From Collinsella aerofaciens (GTDB lineage: Bacteria; Actinomycetota; Coriobacteriia; Coriobacteriales; Coriobacteriaceae), in NCBI RefSeq assembly GCF_015554145.1, contig NZ_JADNHZ010000001.1, positions 124,001 through 188,000 on the forward strand: DNA of 64,000 nucleotides, read 5' to 3'. The notes beneath the pieces were generated by a model that worked only from the letters and a program-made list of their open reading frames with translations, searched no databases and was not told where the DNA came from. A program made the translations under genes and the position numbers. Below, one piece after another: positions 29,350 to 37,897 of this stretch (the stretch's first letter is position 1; each line of letters starts with the position of its first letter).

Positions 29350-30381
29350 ATGGCCATGGAATTCAAGCGCAGGCTGCCGATCCCCATGGAGATCCGCGAG
29401 GAAATGCCGCTTTCCGCCGAGCTTACCGCCAAAAAGCAGGCATTCGACGCCGAGGTCGCCAAGGTCTTTACCGGCGAGGACGCACGCAAGGTGCTCATCA
29501 TCGGCCCGTGCTCTGCCGACCGCGAGGACTCGGTGCTTGAGTACATGAACCGACTGGCCAAGGTCGCCGAAGAGGTCAAGGACAAGCTCATCATCATTCC
29601 GCGTGTCTACACCAACAAGCCGCGCACCAAGGGCACCGGCTACAAGGGGCTGCTGCACAACCCCGACCCCGAGGCGCCCGATGACCTGCTTGAAGGCGTT
29701 AAGGCCATCCGCCACATGCACCTGCGCGTCATCGAGGAGACTGGCTTCTTTACCGCCGACGAGATGCTCTACCCGTCCAACTACCAGTACCTCGTCGACC
29801 TGCTGAGCTACGTCGCCGTGGGCGCGCGCTCGGTCGAGAACCAGGAGCATCGTCTGGTGTCGAGCGGCATTTCGGTGCCTGTGGGCATGAAAAACCCCAC
29901 CGCCGGTTCCACCACCGTTATGCTCAACTCCATCTACGCCGCCCAGGCACATCAGAGCTTTATCTTCCGCAACTGGGAGGTCGAGTGCGACGGCAACCCG
30001 CTCGCGCACGCCGTTATGCGTGGCTACATCGGTCTCGACGGTCGTACCTACCCCAATTACCACTACGAGCACCTGGAGCGCCTGGCCGAGCGCTACACCG
30101 AGCATGCCGGTTACGCCAACCCGGCGGCGGTCATCGACTGCAACCACGACAACTCGGGCAAGCGCCCGCTGGAGCAGTACCGCATTTGCAAGGAGGTGCT
30201 CGACAGTTGCCGCCGCAACGAGTCCATCTCCAAGCTGGTCAAGGGCTTTATGATCGAGTCTTACCTTGAGGACGGCAACCAGCCGGTCGATGGCGGTGTC
30301 TTTGGTAAGTCGATCACCGACCCGTGCCTGGGCTGGGAAAAGACCGATTACCTCATCCACGAGATCGCAGAGCGGATCTAG
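29350..30381 (+). CDS. aroF: 3-deoxy-7-phosphoheptulonate synthase, AroF/G/H type
   Basis: A 343-residue enzyme joining phosphoenolpyruvate and erythrose-4-phosphate in the first step of aromatic amino acid synthesis. Class I alpha motifs are present: IGPCSADR near residue 55, PRVYTNKPRTKGTGYKGL, VGMKNPTAGST, and the metal-binding VIDCNHDNSGK and SYLEDGNQ. Length matches E. coli AroF/G/H (about 350). GGAGG lies 6 nt before the ATG at 29350, with another ATG two codons on. It is transcribed alone and followed by two hairpins. Which aromatic acid inhibits it cannot be told. Confidence 0.95.
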   Translation: MAMEFKRRLPIPMEIREEMPLSAELTAKKQAFDAEVAKVFTGEDARKVLIIGPCSADREDSVLEYMNRLAKVAEEVKDKLIIIPRVYTNKPRTKGTGYKGLLHNPDPEAPDDLLEGVKAIRHMHLRVIEETGFFTADEMLYPSNYQYLVDLLSYVAVGARSVENQEHRLVSSGISVPVGMKNPTAGSTTVMLNSIYAAQAHQSFIFRNWEVECDGNPLAHAVMRGYIGLDGRTYPNYHYEHLERLAERYTEHAGYANPAAVIDCNHDNSGKRPLEQYRICKEVLDSCRRNESISKLVKGFMIESYLEDGNQPVDGGVFGKSITDPCLGWEKTDYLIHEIAERI

Positions 30382-30492
30382 GTTACGCGGTTTTACCAAA
30401 CCGCGTAACGGCTCGACGCTGCGCGCCGCCCAGGGCGACAATTTGTCATTCAAAAGGCAAGGCATGACCAGAAGGTCTATGCCTTGCCTTTT
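30382..30492 (+). terminator. two consecutive hairpins after the DAHP synthase gene
   Basis: First stem GTTACGCGGTTT / AAACCGCGTAAC (30382-30409). Second stem AAAAGGCAAGGCAT / ATGCCTTGCCTTTT (30452-30492), ending in TTTT and TTTC, a good intrinsic terminator. Confidence 0.8.
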
Positions 30493-30567
30493 TCATGCCA
30501 ACTTGTTCGCCCTGGACGTCGCTCGCTGGCACTACCAAGACATCGGCGTTGCCAAATCTGGCAGCTA

Positions 30568-30627
30568 GGTAGTCGTTGGGGACGCTCTTGTTTGACTGGT
30601 CGTTTAAGAACATCCCCAATGACTACC
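30568..30627. repeat. P3 double hairpin, copy 1
   Basis: Two P3 units head to head: TAGTCGTT-GGGGACGCTCTTG from the left and, on the other strand, TAGTCATT-GGGGATGTTCTTA from the right, so the whole forms one long stem GGTAGTC...GACTACC. A near-identical double unit lies at 57929-57986 with the centre inverted. Confidence 0.75.
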
Positions 30628-30744
30628 CAATTGCCACCTCTCCGTCCCCGAGGTATCGGGGCTCGTCTGCCGAATGATTGATGCGGGCGCCCTGCGGCCA
30701 TGTCACACTCAGAAGTGGCCTGACCCAACTTGGAAGGAGCCCCC

Positions 30745-31389
30745 ATGAGCCTTGACAACGTAACTCTGCGTGCCGCCACGCTCGATGACCTGGCCGGCAT
30801 CGCCGCCATCTACAACCAGCTGTGGTGCAACACGCTGCGCAACCGAGGCGACGTCGAAGCCGCCGATTTCTGTGCGCGCTTTAACATCGCCATGCAGCTG
30901 CAGCGCTCCCCCATCGCGCTCGTTGCCGAAGCTGAAGGCCGCATCATCGCCGCTTGCTGCATCGGCATCTTCGAAGACGGCAAACCACGCACCAATCCCA
31001 CGTGGGAGCCCTGCTACAACGAGATGTTCGCCCAGGCAACCGAGATGGCAAAGACCGCCGATGCCAAGCTCGAAGGCTCGCTCTTTGGCGATAGCCGCGA
31101 GAAGGCAACAGCCGACCGCTTTGCCGCCACGGGCAACGAATATGCCCAGGGCCAGATCAACCTGATCATCATCGTGCCCGAATGGCAGGGCAAGGGGCTC
31201 GGCCGTGCGCTCATCGACCTTGCGCGCGCCGAACTCGCCAAAGCCGGGTGCACCAAATTCTTCCTGATGAGCGACTGCAACTCCGATTGGCAGTTCTACG
31301 AGCACCTCAACATGAAGCGCATCCTGGAGGATCACAGCCAGGACACCGGCGACGGATTTATCGTCTATATGTACGGAGACACGCTCTAA
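30745..31389 (+). CDS. GNAT-family N-acetyltransferase
   Basis: A 214-residue acetyltransferase of the GNAT superfamily. The acetyl-CoA binding segment is INLIIIVPEWQGKGLGRALIDLARAELAKAG (a Q-x-x-G-x-G/A pattern) near residue 140, followed by FLMSDCNSDWQFYEHLNM. Substrate unknown; an added C-terminal strand includes SQDTGDGFIVYMYGDTL. GGAAGGAG precedes the ATG at 30745. It is transcribed alone and converges on the AlbA-type regulator gene. Confidence 0.9.
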   Translation: MSLDNVTLRAATLDDLAGIAAIYNQLWCNTLRNRGDVEAADFCARFNIAMQLQRSPIALVAEAEGRIIAACCIGIFEDGKPRTNPTWEPCYNEMFAQATEMAKTADAKLEGSLFGDSREKATADRFAATGNEYAQGQINLIIIVPEWQGKGLGRALIDLARAELAKAGCTKFFLMSDCNSDWQFYEHLNMKRILEDHSQDTGDGFIVYMYGDTL

Positions 31390-31419
31390 GTACCCCTTCA
31401 ATCAAGGCGAGCCGGGCAC

Positions 31420-31459
31420 CCGGCCCTTGGCCTCTGCCCAGGAATAACCCAGGGGCCGG
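31420..31459. terminator. hairpin between convergent genes
   Basis: CCGGCCCTTGG / CCAGGGGCCGG arms, 18-nt loop, no T-run on either side. Confidence 0.45.
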
Positions 31460-31470
31460 ACCGCCCGTCC

Positions 31471-33021
31471 CTAAACCTGTCCGACAGCGCGATATCTCGT
31501 CGCCCGAGCGCGCCCCTCTTTAACGAGTGCGCCTTCCTCAAGCAAACCGTTGATAACCCGCAGCGTCACGTCGCGCCCAGTTCCCAGGGCGTCCGAAGCA
31601 TCCTGGCGCGTAAAACCGCGGGGCCGCTCAAGGGCAAAGCGAATCAAGGTGCGAGCGTATCCACCACGTCGCTCGTCCGAGACATCCTGTAGCATCGCGG
31701 ACGCCTTGCACGCAACATCAAAGCCAAGCTCCTCCACGAGCTTGGCACGCACCTCGTGGCCGCAGTCGCCATTCATCGACACGCGCCCCTCTCGCTGCGC
31801 TCGCACGGATGCAAACGCCTGCGAAACATCGGGCGGCAACGCCCCTTCCCGCTCGAGCTGCTCATAATCGCTGTAATCCCCACGCAAGTTGGGACCGCTA
31901 TTGCCACGAGGCGTCAGATAGGAATTGCGCACGGCGTTGACGTTGGGCAGCGACAACCTAAACATTGCAGGGTAGGCGCAGACCTCGGGTTCCAACCCTT
32001 CCGCCTCATAGAGCGCACGAATCCCCTTGAGGCCCGTTCCAAACGCCTCAACCATCCCCAGACGCAAAAAGAGCAGTTGCAGCTTTGGATTCCGAGCGTC
32101 CGAGCCGCCCGCAAGCGCCTCCTCGACGCTGATGTGCTGCGGCCCTCCCGCATTGGTAAATTCAAGCGCCGTACGGCTCATCTTGATAAGAGACGCCACC
32201 GAAGATTCGTAGTCGCGATGGATAAACAAGTTCAGAATTCCCTCTCGAACAGCCTCGCGGGGATAGTCGTCCTTATCTATGCGATCGAGCCTTCCCGGCA
32301 CAAAGTACATACGCGTTGCGTTCGATATATTGAGGAACCGTTCGATATCCTCTATCTGCCTGAAGATCGAGCCCTCGCCATCCTGACGGTCGATAAACTC
32401 GGTATACGCATCGTCGTTGAAGAGGCCAGCGCGGACTGCAAAGGGGTTTTGGTCAGAGACCAGCAGTGCCAAATTGGTGTAAAAGCCCAGCTCATCGATA
32501 AGGCCGAGATTCTTTTGAGAGGTTTGGTCAAACGTAATCTCCGCGCGCCTAAAGACCCGCTCGGCTTCAAAAAACGTCAAGCTCTGTTCATGAGAGCGCG
32601 CGGTCTCAAAATAATCGCCGTCGGTGCGCTTGATCATCGAGCGGATCTGGGCCATCTCGATGGGCACGTTGGCAGGACCTAGGCGCCGATATACCCCGGC
32701 GGGAACAAATCCCTTCGAGCACAGGCAGTACGGCTTGTGAGGACCCGCTTCCACCTCGATTTTCACCAACGCTACGCCATCGATGTCCAATGCGGAGACC
32801 GTCGTGATTTCAGAAACGTCGGGATACACGCCATCGGTTATTGCATTAGAGCATTGAAGCATGGTGGCATCGATATCGTCCACGCCGACGATGCTGCCAA
32901 AATCGTCGATTCCGATATACAAGGTACCGCCATTCGAATTGGCAAACGCCACCACGGCTTTGAGCAGCTTAGGGGTAAATGTGCACTTGAACTCCACGGT
33001 TTCACTTTCAACAAGCTGCAT
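31471..33021 (-). CDS. AlbA_2/Schlafen-type putative DNA-binding protein with ATPase-like C-terminal region
   Basis: A 516-residue protein. The N-terminal 120 residues form an AlbA_2 (divergent AAA-4/Schlafen) domain: ESETVEFKCTFTPKLLKAVVAFANSNGGTLYIGIDDFG. The middle part is the HATPase_c_4-like region (NLFIHRDYESS, FTNAGGPQHISVEEALAGGSDARNPKL), and the end a winged-helix-like segment (FTRQDASDALGTGRDVTLRVINGLLEEGALVKEG). Proteins with this layout are taken as transcriptional regulators; direct data are few. The ATG at 33021 follows GGGGG. Two 12-bp direct repeats 21 bp apart lie just upstream, fitting self-regulation. Confidence 0.85.
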   Translation of the reverse strand: MQLVESETVEFKCTFTPKLLKAVVAFANSNGGTLYIGIDDFGSIVGVDDIDATMLQCSNAITDGVYPDVSEITTVSALDIDGVALVKIEVEAGPHKPYCLCSKGFVPAGVYRRLGPANVPIEMAQIRSMIKRTDGDYFETARSHEQSLTFFEAERVFRRAEITFDQTSQKNLGLIDELGFYTNLALLVSDQNPFAVRAGLFNDDAYTEFIDRQDGEGSIFRQIEDIERFLNISNATRMYFVPGRLDRIDKDDYPREAVREGILNLFIHRDYESSVASLIKMSRTALEFTNAGGPQHISVEEALAGGSDARNPKLQLLFLRLGMVEAFGTGLKGIRALYEAEGLEPEVCAYPAMFRLSLPNVNAVRNSYLTPRGNSGPNLRGDYSDYEQLEREGALPPDVSQAFASVRAQREGRVSMNGDCGHEVRAKLVEELGFDVACKASAMLQDVSDERRGGYARTLIRFALERPRGFTRQDASDALGTGRDVTLRVINGLLEEGALVKEGRARATRYRAVGQV

Positions 33022-33038
33022 GCTACCCCCTATCATCG

Positions 33039-33071
33039 ACTATCGACGATTCTAGACCAACTATCGACGAT
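33039..33071 (-). promoter_or_regulatory. direct repeats upstream of the AlbA-type gene
   Basis: ACTATCGACGAT occurs at 33039-33050 and 33060-33071, exactly 21 bp apart (two helical turns), with a related ATCATCGA at 33032. Candidate operator for the gene starting at 33021. Confidence 0.55.
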
Positions 33072-33210
33072 AAGCAAGGCCCCTGGTACCCTCGCTTAGA
33101 CCCGAGTGCCCGCGTGCAACGCTGCCCGCCGCACGCAAAAGGGCCCGCCAGCGTGTGCGCCAGCGGGCCCCAGGTCATATCGACACTACCCCGTGTGCCT
33201 GCAACCGCCT

Positions 33211-34332
33211 CTACTTGCAGCGCGCCTTGGGCTGCTGTTGGGTGATGCAGTGGATGTTGCCGCCACCATAGATGACCTCGCGCGTCATGATGCCGATGAC
33301 CTCGCGATCCGGATAGGCGGCTTGGATATCCTTGAGTGCCTGGGCATCGTTGGGGTCGCCAAACTGTGGCACCAGCACCGCCCCGTTGATGGGCAAGAAG
33401 TTGAGGTAGCTGGGCTCAAAGGCGTCCTCGGGAGTACGCGGCAGCACACCCTCGACCGGATCGATGGTCGATGCCTCCTCCTCGGTCATATATACCGAGG
33501 TCGCAGGCATAATCACCTTGTGGATCTTGAGCTTGCGGCCACGGGCATCCGTCGTCTCGGAAAGCGTCTTATACGCCTCTTGGCACTCCTTGTAGAACTT
33601 ATGGTTGGGATCATCGGTCCACATGCAGCAGACCTCGCCGGGCGCACTAAAGCATGCGACGTCGTCCACATGACCGTTCGTTTCGTACGGATCGATACCG
33701 TCCTTGATCCAGATAACCTTCTCGATACCGAGATACTCAGAAAGCTTCTCCTCAATCTGCTCCTTGGTGTACTGCGGGTTGCGGTCCTCGTTGAGCAGAC
33801 ACATCTCGGTGGTCACGACGGTGCCTTGACCATCACAGTTGAACGAGCCGCCCTCGAGGATGTAATCCTCGGGACGATAGCGGTTAACCTGCTCGAGCTG
33901 TGCCACCTGCAGGCCAATAGAAGCGTCCTTGTCCCACGGGAAATACAGGCCGTCAATGAAACCGCCGTAAGCATTAAAGTGGAAGTGCGAAAGAGCAACC
34001 TCACCATTGTCATTAACAAGGAACGCCGGGCCGGGGTCGCGAATCCAGCTGTCGTTGTACTCCATGTGGATAACGCGCACGTTCTCAACGCCGTCGAAGA
34101 TCTCACACACCGCGGGGAAGTCTTCGGTGTTGACGCCCACAGTGATGGGCTGAAAACGTGCAATGGTCTTGATGATCTCGGTGAAGACCTTTTGCGCCGG
34201 CTTGGCGCCGCAGCGCCACACGTCGGAGCGGTGCGGCCACAGAATCCAGGTGCGCTCCTGTTCCTCATACTCGCCGGGCATATAGAACCCGTCCTTCTTA
34301 GGTGTGGACTCACTCTCGTAGATGGTCTTCAT
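33211..34332 (-). CDS. aguA: agmatine deiminase, first copy
   Basis: A 373-residue enzyme converting agmatine to N-carbamoylputrescine and ammonia. It belongs to the PPAD fold: GEYEEQERTWILWPHRSDVW at the N-terminus, NDSWIRDPGP, ETNGHVDDVACF (catalytic His) and the nucleophile Cys in YGGGNIHCITQQ near the C-terminus. AGGAG precedes the ATG. It is about 55% like the second copy at 37898 by eye but lacks its 25-residue insertion. It is divergent from a GAF-LuxR regulator gene, which likely controls it. Confidence 0.95.
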   Translation of the reverse strand: MKTIYESESTPKKDGFYMPGEYEEQERTWILWPHRSDVWRCGAKPAQKVFTEIIKTIARFQPITVGVNTEDFPAVCEIFDGVENVRVIHMEYNDSWIRDPGPAFLVNDNGEVALSHFHFNAYGGFIDGLYFPWDKDASIGLQVAQLEQVNRYRPEDYILEGGSFNCDGQGTVVTTEMCLLNEDRNPQYTKEQIEEKLSEYLGIEKVIWIKDGIDPYETNGHVDDVACFSAPGEVCCMWTDDPNHKFYKECQEAYKTLSETTDARGRKLKIHKVIMPATSVYMTEEEASTIDPVEGVLPRTPEDAFEPSYLNFLPINGAVLVPQFGDPNDAQALKDIQAAYPDREVIGIMTREVIYGGGNIHCITQQQPKARCK

Positions 34333-34510
34333 TTCAAGCTCCTAAATCTCGGTGCTTTTGCTTGACGAGACCATGATGCGGCCGCACCGAGATGTTCTCA
34401 ATGGTCCCTCGAGCCCCTTTCAGCGATCGACGGTATACCATTCGCTGACCTAAAGTTCTATTCAGGCCGAGAACATGACATACTGGGTTCCGCAATGGAA
34501 AGGACGCCCT

Positions 34511-35314
34511 ATGCCCCCATGCAATAAACAGCAGACTATTGAGTTGGACAGTACGACCTGGACTGCTCTCAACGAGCTCGCGCTTGCAATCCACGCATCA
34601 CACGGTGTCGATAAGCTGCAAAAGGAGACCCTCGAGGGAACGATAGGGCTCGTGCCCCATCGGATCGCCATGTTCGACCTGATCGAAGCGGCGAGCAGTG
34701 ATGCGCCATGCTACGTCCACCCCGCAAGCAGCGGAATGGACGACCGCGCGCTGAGCGACTACTACAACCGCTACGCCGCGATGGACTATACAACATGGAG
34801 CTTTGACCTACATAAGGTCGGCGTCTACCGCGACCTCGACCTCGTCGACGTCAAGCGACGCGATGCCACGCCCATCTATCGCAAATGGATGGAACCGCAG
34901 GGCGTCTACTTTGGCTGTACGGCCACGCTCGCTCACAACAACCTACCACTTGGAAGCATCACCCTGTTTCGCGAACGCACGGCCGGAGACTTCACCGACA
35001 CCGAGCTCGCAATCCTGCTCGAAGTCGCTCGGCACGCGAGCCTCGCGCTCGCCAACCTCTATCCTCGGGGCATTAAACTCACCCAGACAGAAGACACAAA
35101 CCAGCTAAATGCTTTCATTACAGAACACAATATCCAACCGCGCGAAGCCGAAGTCATGCGGCTCATGCTCGACGGCAAAACGAACAAACAGATGGCAAAC
35201 GAGCTATTCATAAGCGAGTCAACCGTCAAGAAGCATGTCAACGCCATCTATCGCAAGCTCGGCGTCAGCAACCGCCTGGGCCTCATGACTGCCACGCAAA
35301 ACATCCCGCGATAA
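34511..35314 (+). CDS. LuxR-type regulator with N-terminal GAF-like sensor
   Basis: A 267-residue cytoplasmic regulator. Residues 1-190 look like a GAF/PAS sensory domain ([38 protein letters not shown]); residues 205-265 are a LuxR HTH ([43 protein letters not shown] in outline). The ATG at 34511 has AAAGGA seven bases upstream. No membrane segment or response-regulator receiver is present. It is divergent from aguA copy 1, with 178 bp between, so it is a good candidate regulator of agmatine use; that is inferred from position only. Confidence 0.88.
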   Translation: MPPCNKQQTIELDSTTWTALNELALAIHASHGVDKLQKETLEGTIGLVPHRIAMFDLIEAASSDAPCYVHPASSGMDDRALSDYYNRYAAMDYTTWSFDLHKVGVYRDLDLVDVKRRDATPIYRKWMEPQGVYFGCTATLAHNNLPLGSITLFRERTAGDFTDTELAILLEVARHASLALANLYPRGIKLTQTEDTNQLNAFITEHNIQPREAEVMRLMLDGKTNKQMANELFISESTVKKHVNAIYRKLGVSNRLGLMTATQNIPR

Positions 35315-35316
35315 AA

Positions 35317-35346
35317 AAGGGCGCCCTCCATGCAGAGAACGCCCTT
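35317..35346 (+). terminator. hairpin after the GAF-LuxR gene
   Basis: AAGGGCG / CGCCCTT stem with a 16-nt loop directly after the stop codon. Confidence 0.5.
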
Positions 35347-35383
35347 CGATTTCGCCATTTGAATTAGTGTCGGCTCTGGCTCA

Positions 35384-35610
35384 AAGAGTAGACAGGTTTA
35401 TTTTGGCAGGTTTTATCTGGGCAAATGTCAGCCGCCGCGAGGGAGCTGCCTTCCCTCGTGGCGGTCTTCTAACAGAAAAAACCAAGTGAGTGGGCTTTTT
35501 TGCAGGAGGCCAAGCACGTCCCAAAATGCCGCAGCTCTGACCTGCGGTTTTATTGAGCATTTGTCGCGATATGCTCGGCATATCCAAATTAGTCTACTCA
35601 CTTGCATCTG
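35384..35610 (+). repeat. composite repeat, left copy (P3 remnant, terminator, P2)
   Basis: A block of about 225 bp closely related to 43421-43645. It starts with a P3 hairpin that has lost its left arm (ACAGGTTTATTTTGGCAGG), then a GC hairpin CCGCCGCGAGGGA...TCCCTCGTGGCGG (35420-35451), then a P2 palindrome with arms CAAGTGAGTGG / CTACTCACTTG (35483-35493 / 35594-35604) and the tip CCTGCGGTTTTATTGAGC. It follows the first LuxR gene. Confidence 0.85.
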
Positions 35611-35714
35611 CCCATCCCCTTTGTGGTGGTTTGGAGCTCTCCTCGGCGGAATGCTAGACTGGCGGCGTATACATTCGCGCCAAAACACGGGTCGCATGCA
35701 AGAAAGGAGATGCC

Positions 35715-35906
35715 ATGGCGCCTATCGCACCGCTCAAGATGCTCGTCGCTCCTGCCGCCAAGACCATCGCCCGCCTGAGCGACTCACTCACCTACGAAGA
35801 TATCCCCTGCGTCGTCGAATCACGCGAGGACAGCTGCCCCTACCTGGGCCACGTCCCCTACTTTGCACCCAAGCTCGCATCTGATCCCGAGCAGCGTGAG
35901 CAGTAA
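35715..35906 (+). CDS. small conserved-looking hypothetical protein (63 aa)
   Basis: A 63-residue protein (MAPIAPLKMLVAPAAKTIARL...) with no membrane segment or motif I recognise. It is supported as a gene by AAAGGAG six bases before the ATG, GC-rich third positions like its neighbours, and position in an otherwise empty spacer. The C-terminal half is acidic and contains SCPYLGHVPYFAPK. It converges on the first agmatine-region permease gene. Function unknown. Confidence 0.6.
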   Translation: MAPIAPLKMLVAPAAKTIARLSDSLTYEDIPCVVESREDSCPYLGHVPYFAPKLASDPEQREQ

Positions 35907-35941
35907 TCCAAGATGCAACTAGCACCGCACAACTCGCGGCG

Positions 35942-37351
35942 CTACTGTTTTGGCGCAAAGCGACCTGTCCCCCTTGCGCCAACGCCGGGATTGTCGATGC
36001 TGCGGCCGCGGCGCGATATGAGGCGCGAAACCTCGCCCAGCAACACGCCGATCACCACACCCATGAGGATCGGCAACTTTGACATCTCGGCGGGCGAGCT
36101 GTTAAGCGGCACGATTGTCGCAACAATCGAAAGCACGAGCTCTACCACCGGCACCGCAAGCGCTACCGCAAGCACCTTGCCCTCGAAGGGCGCGCGGAAC
36201 ACACGTGGGCGGTCGTCGTATTTACGCAGGCGCCAAAACGCCGGGAACATCGGGATATAGCTCATGAGCAGAAAGACGACGTTCATCGAGAAGAAGACCC
36301 AAAAGACGTCGGAACCTTCGCCCAGCGGAATCTGAAGTAGCAGCACCAAGCTGGCAAAACAACCGTTAATGAGTGCTGAGCCGTTGGGCATGCCGGTCTT
36401 CTTGGACACCAGCGCAAAGGGGCGCGGCATGTTGCCGTGGCGCGCGGCATAGCTCGCCACGTTGTTGACGCCAAAACTCCAGCAGATCATGTTGGCGAAC
36501 AGCGTCACCAAAAAGGCCACGCCCACGACCATCGTCAGCGGGTGAGCGCGCCCCACCATGGCGGCAACCGCGTCCACAATGCCCGAATCGAGTGAAAGCT
36601 GCTCGGTGGGAACCGCGGCTCCAATACCGATGCCACAGATAATGTAGATCGCCGCGATGGCAACGCCACCGGCGATAACCGCCTTGGGGATATCGCGCGA
36701 TGGATTCTTCATCGTGCTGGCAAAGGTCGCGACCACCTCAAAGCCCATAAAGTTGAATAGGATGATTGAAAGATACGTCAGTGAGTTAGTGTCTCCCAGA
36801 TCGGGGACAAAGGTCTTAAACGACATATCGTTGGCAAAGCCGTTATTGCAGGCAAACCAGATGCCGACGATTCCCACCACGGCGGTAATGAGCACCTTGA
36901 TGACGGCGCCGCCATCCATGACCCAATCGGCCTCGGCCACCGGCTGCATTGCCATGACCGTGACGCCCCACACAAAGGCAAGCTCGATGGCAATTCGGAC
37001 CCCAAGCGAAAATTCGATGCCCCATACCGCATTGATGACACTGGGGAACATGCAAGCGATACTTGCCACCCACAGTGGAAAGTTGACCCAATAGCACCAG
37101 GAGCAGCGGGCGCCCCAACGGTCGCCCAAGCCCAGGCGAACCCAATCGTACAGACCGCCCTCGGAATCGAACGCCGTACCGAGCTCGGCCACCACCAGGC
37201 CATAGGGAAGCAAAAACGTAATGATGAGGAAGATCCACCAGAAGAACTGCACGTTACCCATGGCAGATGCCGGAGCGGCCGCCTCGATGGTAAAGACAAC
37301 GCAGATAACCGAGAGGATGACCTCGAACAGGGAGAACTTTTTACCTGCCAC
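35942..37351 (-). CDS. APC-family amino acid/polyamine antiporter, first copy
   Basis: A 469-residue permease with twelve predicted membrane segments. The family motif SLFEVILSVICVVFTIEAAAPASAMG at the N-terminus and FNFMGFEVVATFASTMKNPSRDIPKA in the middle match APC antiporters of the glutamate/GABA and agmatine/putrescine group. Its place among aguA and carbamoyltransferase genes suggests agmatine/putrescine exchange. The start is a GTG at 37351 with GGGGGAG upstream. A structured leader with a terminator-like stem lies 20 bp before the start. About half its residues match the second permease at 39471. Confidence 0.9.
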   Translation of the reverse strand: MAGKKFSLFEVILSVICVVFTIEAAAPASAMGNVQFFWWIFLIITFLLPYGLVVAELGTAFDSEGGLYDWVRLGLGDRWGARCSWCYWVNFPLWVASIACMFPSVINAVWGIEFSLGVRIAIELAFVWGVTVMAMQPVAEADWVMDGGAVIKVLITAVVGIVGIWFACNNGFANDMSFKTFVPDLGDTNSLTYLSIILFNFMGFEVVATFASTMKNPSRDIPKAVIAGGVAIAAIYIICGIGIGAAVPTEQLSLDSGIVDAVAAMVGRAHPLTMVVGVAFLVTLFANMICWSFGVNNVASYAARHGNMPRPFALVSKKTGMPNGSALINGCFASLVLLLQIPLGEGSDVFWVFFSMNVVFLLMSYIPMFPAFWRLRKYDDRPRVFRAPFEGKVLAVALAVPVVELVLSIVATIVPLNSSPAEMSKLPILMGVVIGVLLGEVSRLISRRGRSIDNPGVGARGTGRFAPKQ

Positions 37352-37370
37352 GACACGCTCCCCCTACAGC

Positions 37371-37447
37371 AAAAAGGATGGCATCTGTACCGAAGGCGCA
37401 GCCCAAGGTAGGGTTGCAGGCCGCGTCACCGGTGCAGGTGCCATCCC
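37371..37447 (-). promoter_or_regulatory. structured leader with terminator-like stem upstream of permease 1
   Basis: On the minus strand GGATGGCA (37446-37439) pairs with TGCCATCC (37383-37376), followed at once by TTTTT and, 20 bp later, the GTG start of the permease. Between the arms are further helices: CACCGGTG and GCAACCC...GGGCTGC. A terminator inside a leader with inner folds suggests attenuation or a riboswitch-like element. I cannot match it to a known class. Confidence 0.5.
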
Positions 37448-37578
37448 AAAGAGAAGAGAGGATGCAATTGTTGGACCAACGCTCGCGGAACAGGCGCATG
37501 TAGATAACGATACGCTGGTACATAGATACTCCGATCAAAACGGTCGCGCTCGCAACCGGAAACTATCAGCAATTGAAG

Positions 37579-37885
37579 ACGCGTCTGACCTGGGATATTC
37601 AAGCGAACAATTGGCCTAACCCGCAATAAATCCCAGATCAGACGCGTACTCAATCAAAGAGGCGGGCACTCCGAAGTGGAGGCAACGGAGTGCCCAAAGA
37701 AAAACCCAGCCGACCAAGACATCGAATAAACCGACCATCAATGCCCCGAGATGGTCACGGTGCGATTCATCGACTGTCCGATTGATCGGCTGGGTTTCCG
37801 AGGTGCGGCAGATTGCCCTGAAAGAGGAGGGCATAGACCTTAAGGGTCATGCCCGACGATTGAAGGGCAAGGTGCCGTGCCTCGG
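37579..37885. repeat. cluster of four palindromes after aguA copy 2
   Basis: Four consecutive stems: ACGCGTCTGACCTGGGAT and its complement (37579-37596 / 37630-37647, one mismatch); GGGCACTCCG / CGGAGTGCCC (37664-37695); AAACCCAGCCGA / TCGGCTGGGTTT (37702-37797) enclosing GACCATC / GATGGTC; and a nested stem CCGAGG...CCTCGG (37798-37885) with inner TTGCCCT / AGGGCAA and GGGCAT / ATGCCC. The last one ends 12 bp from the aguA stop. No gene is present between 37352 and 37897. Confidence 0.7.
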
Positions 37886-37897
37886 GAAGCCAGACAA

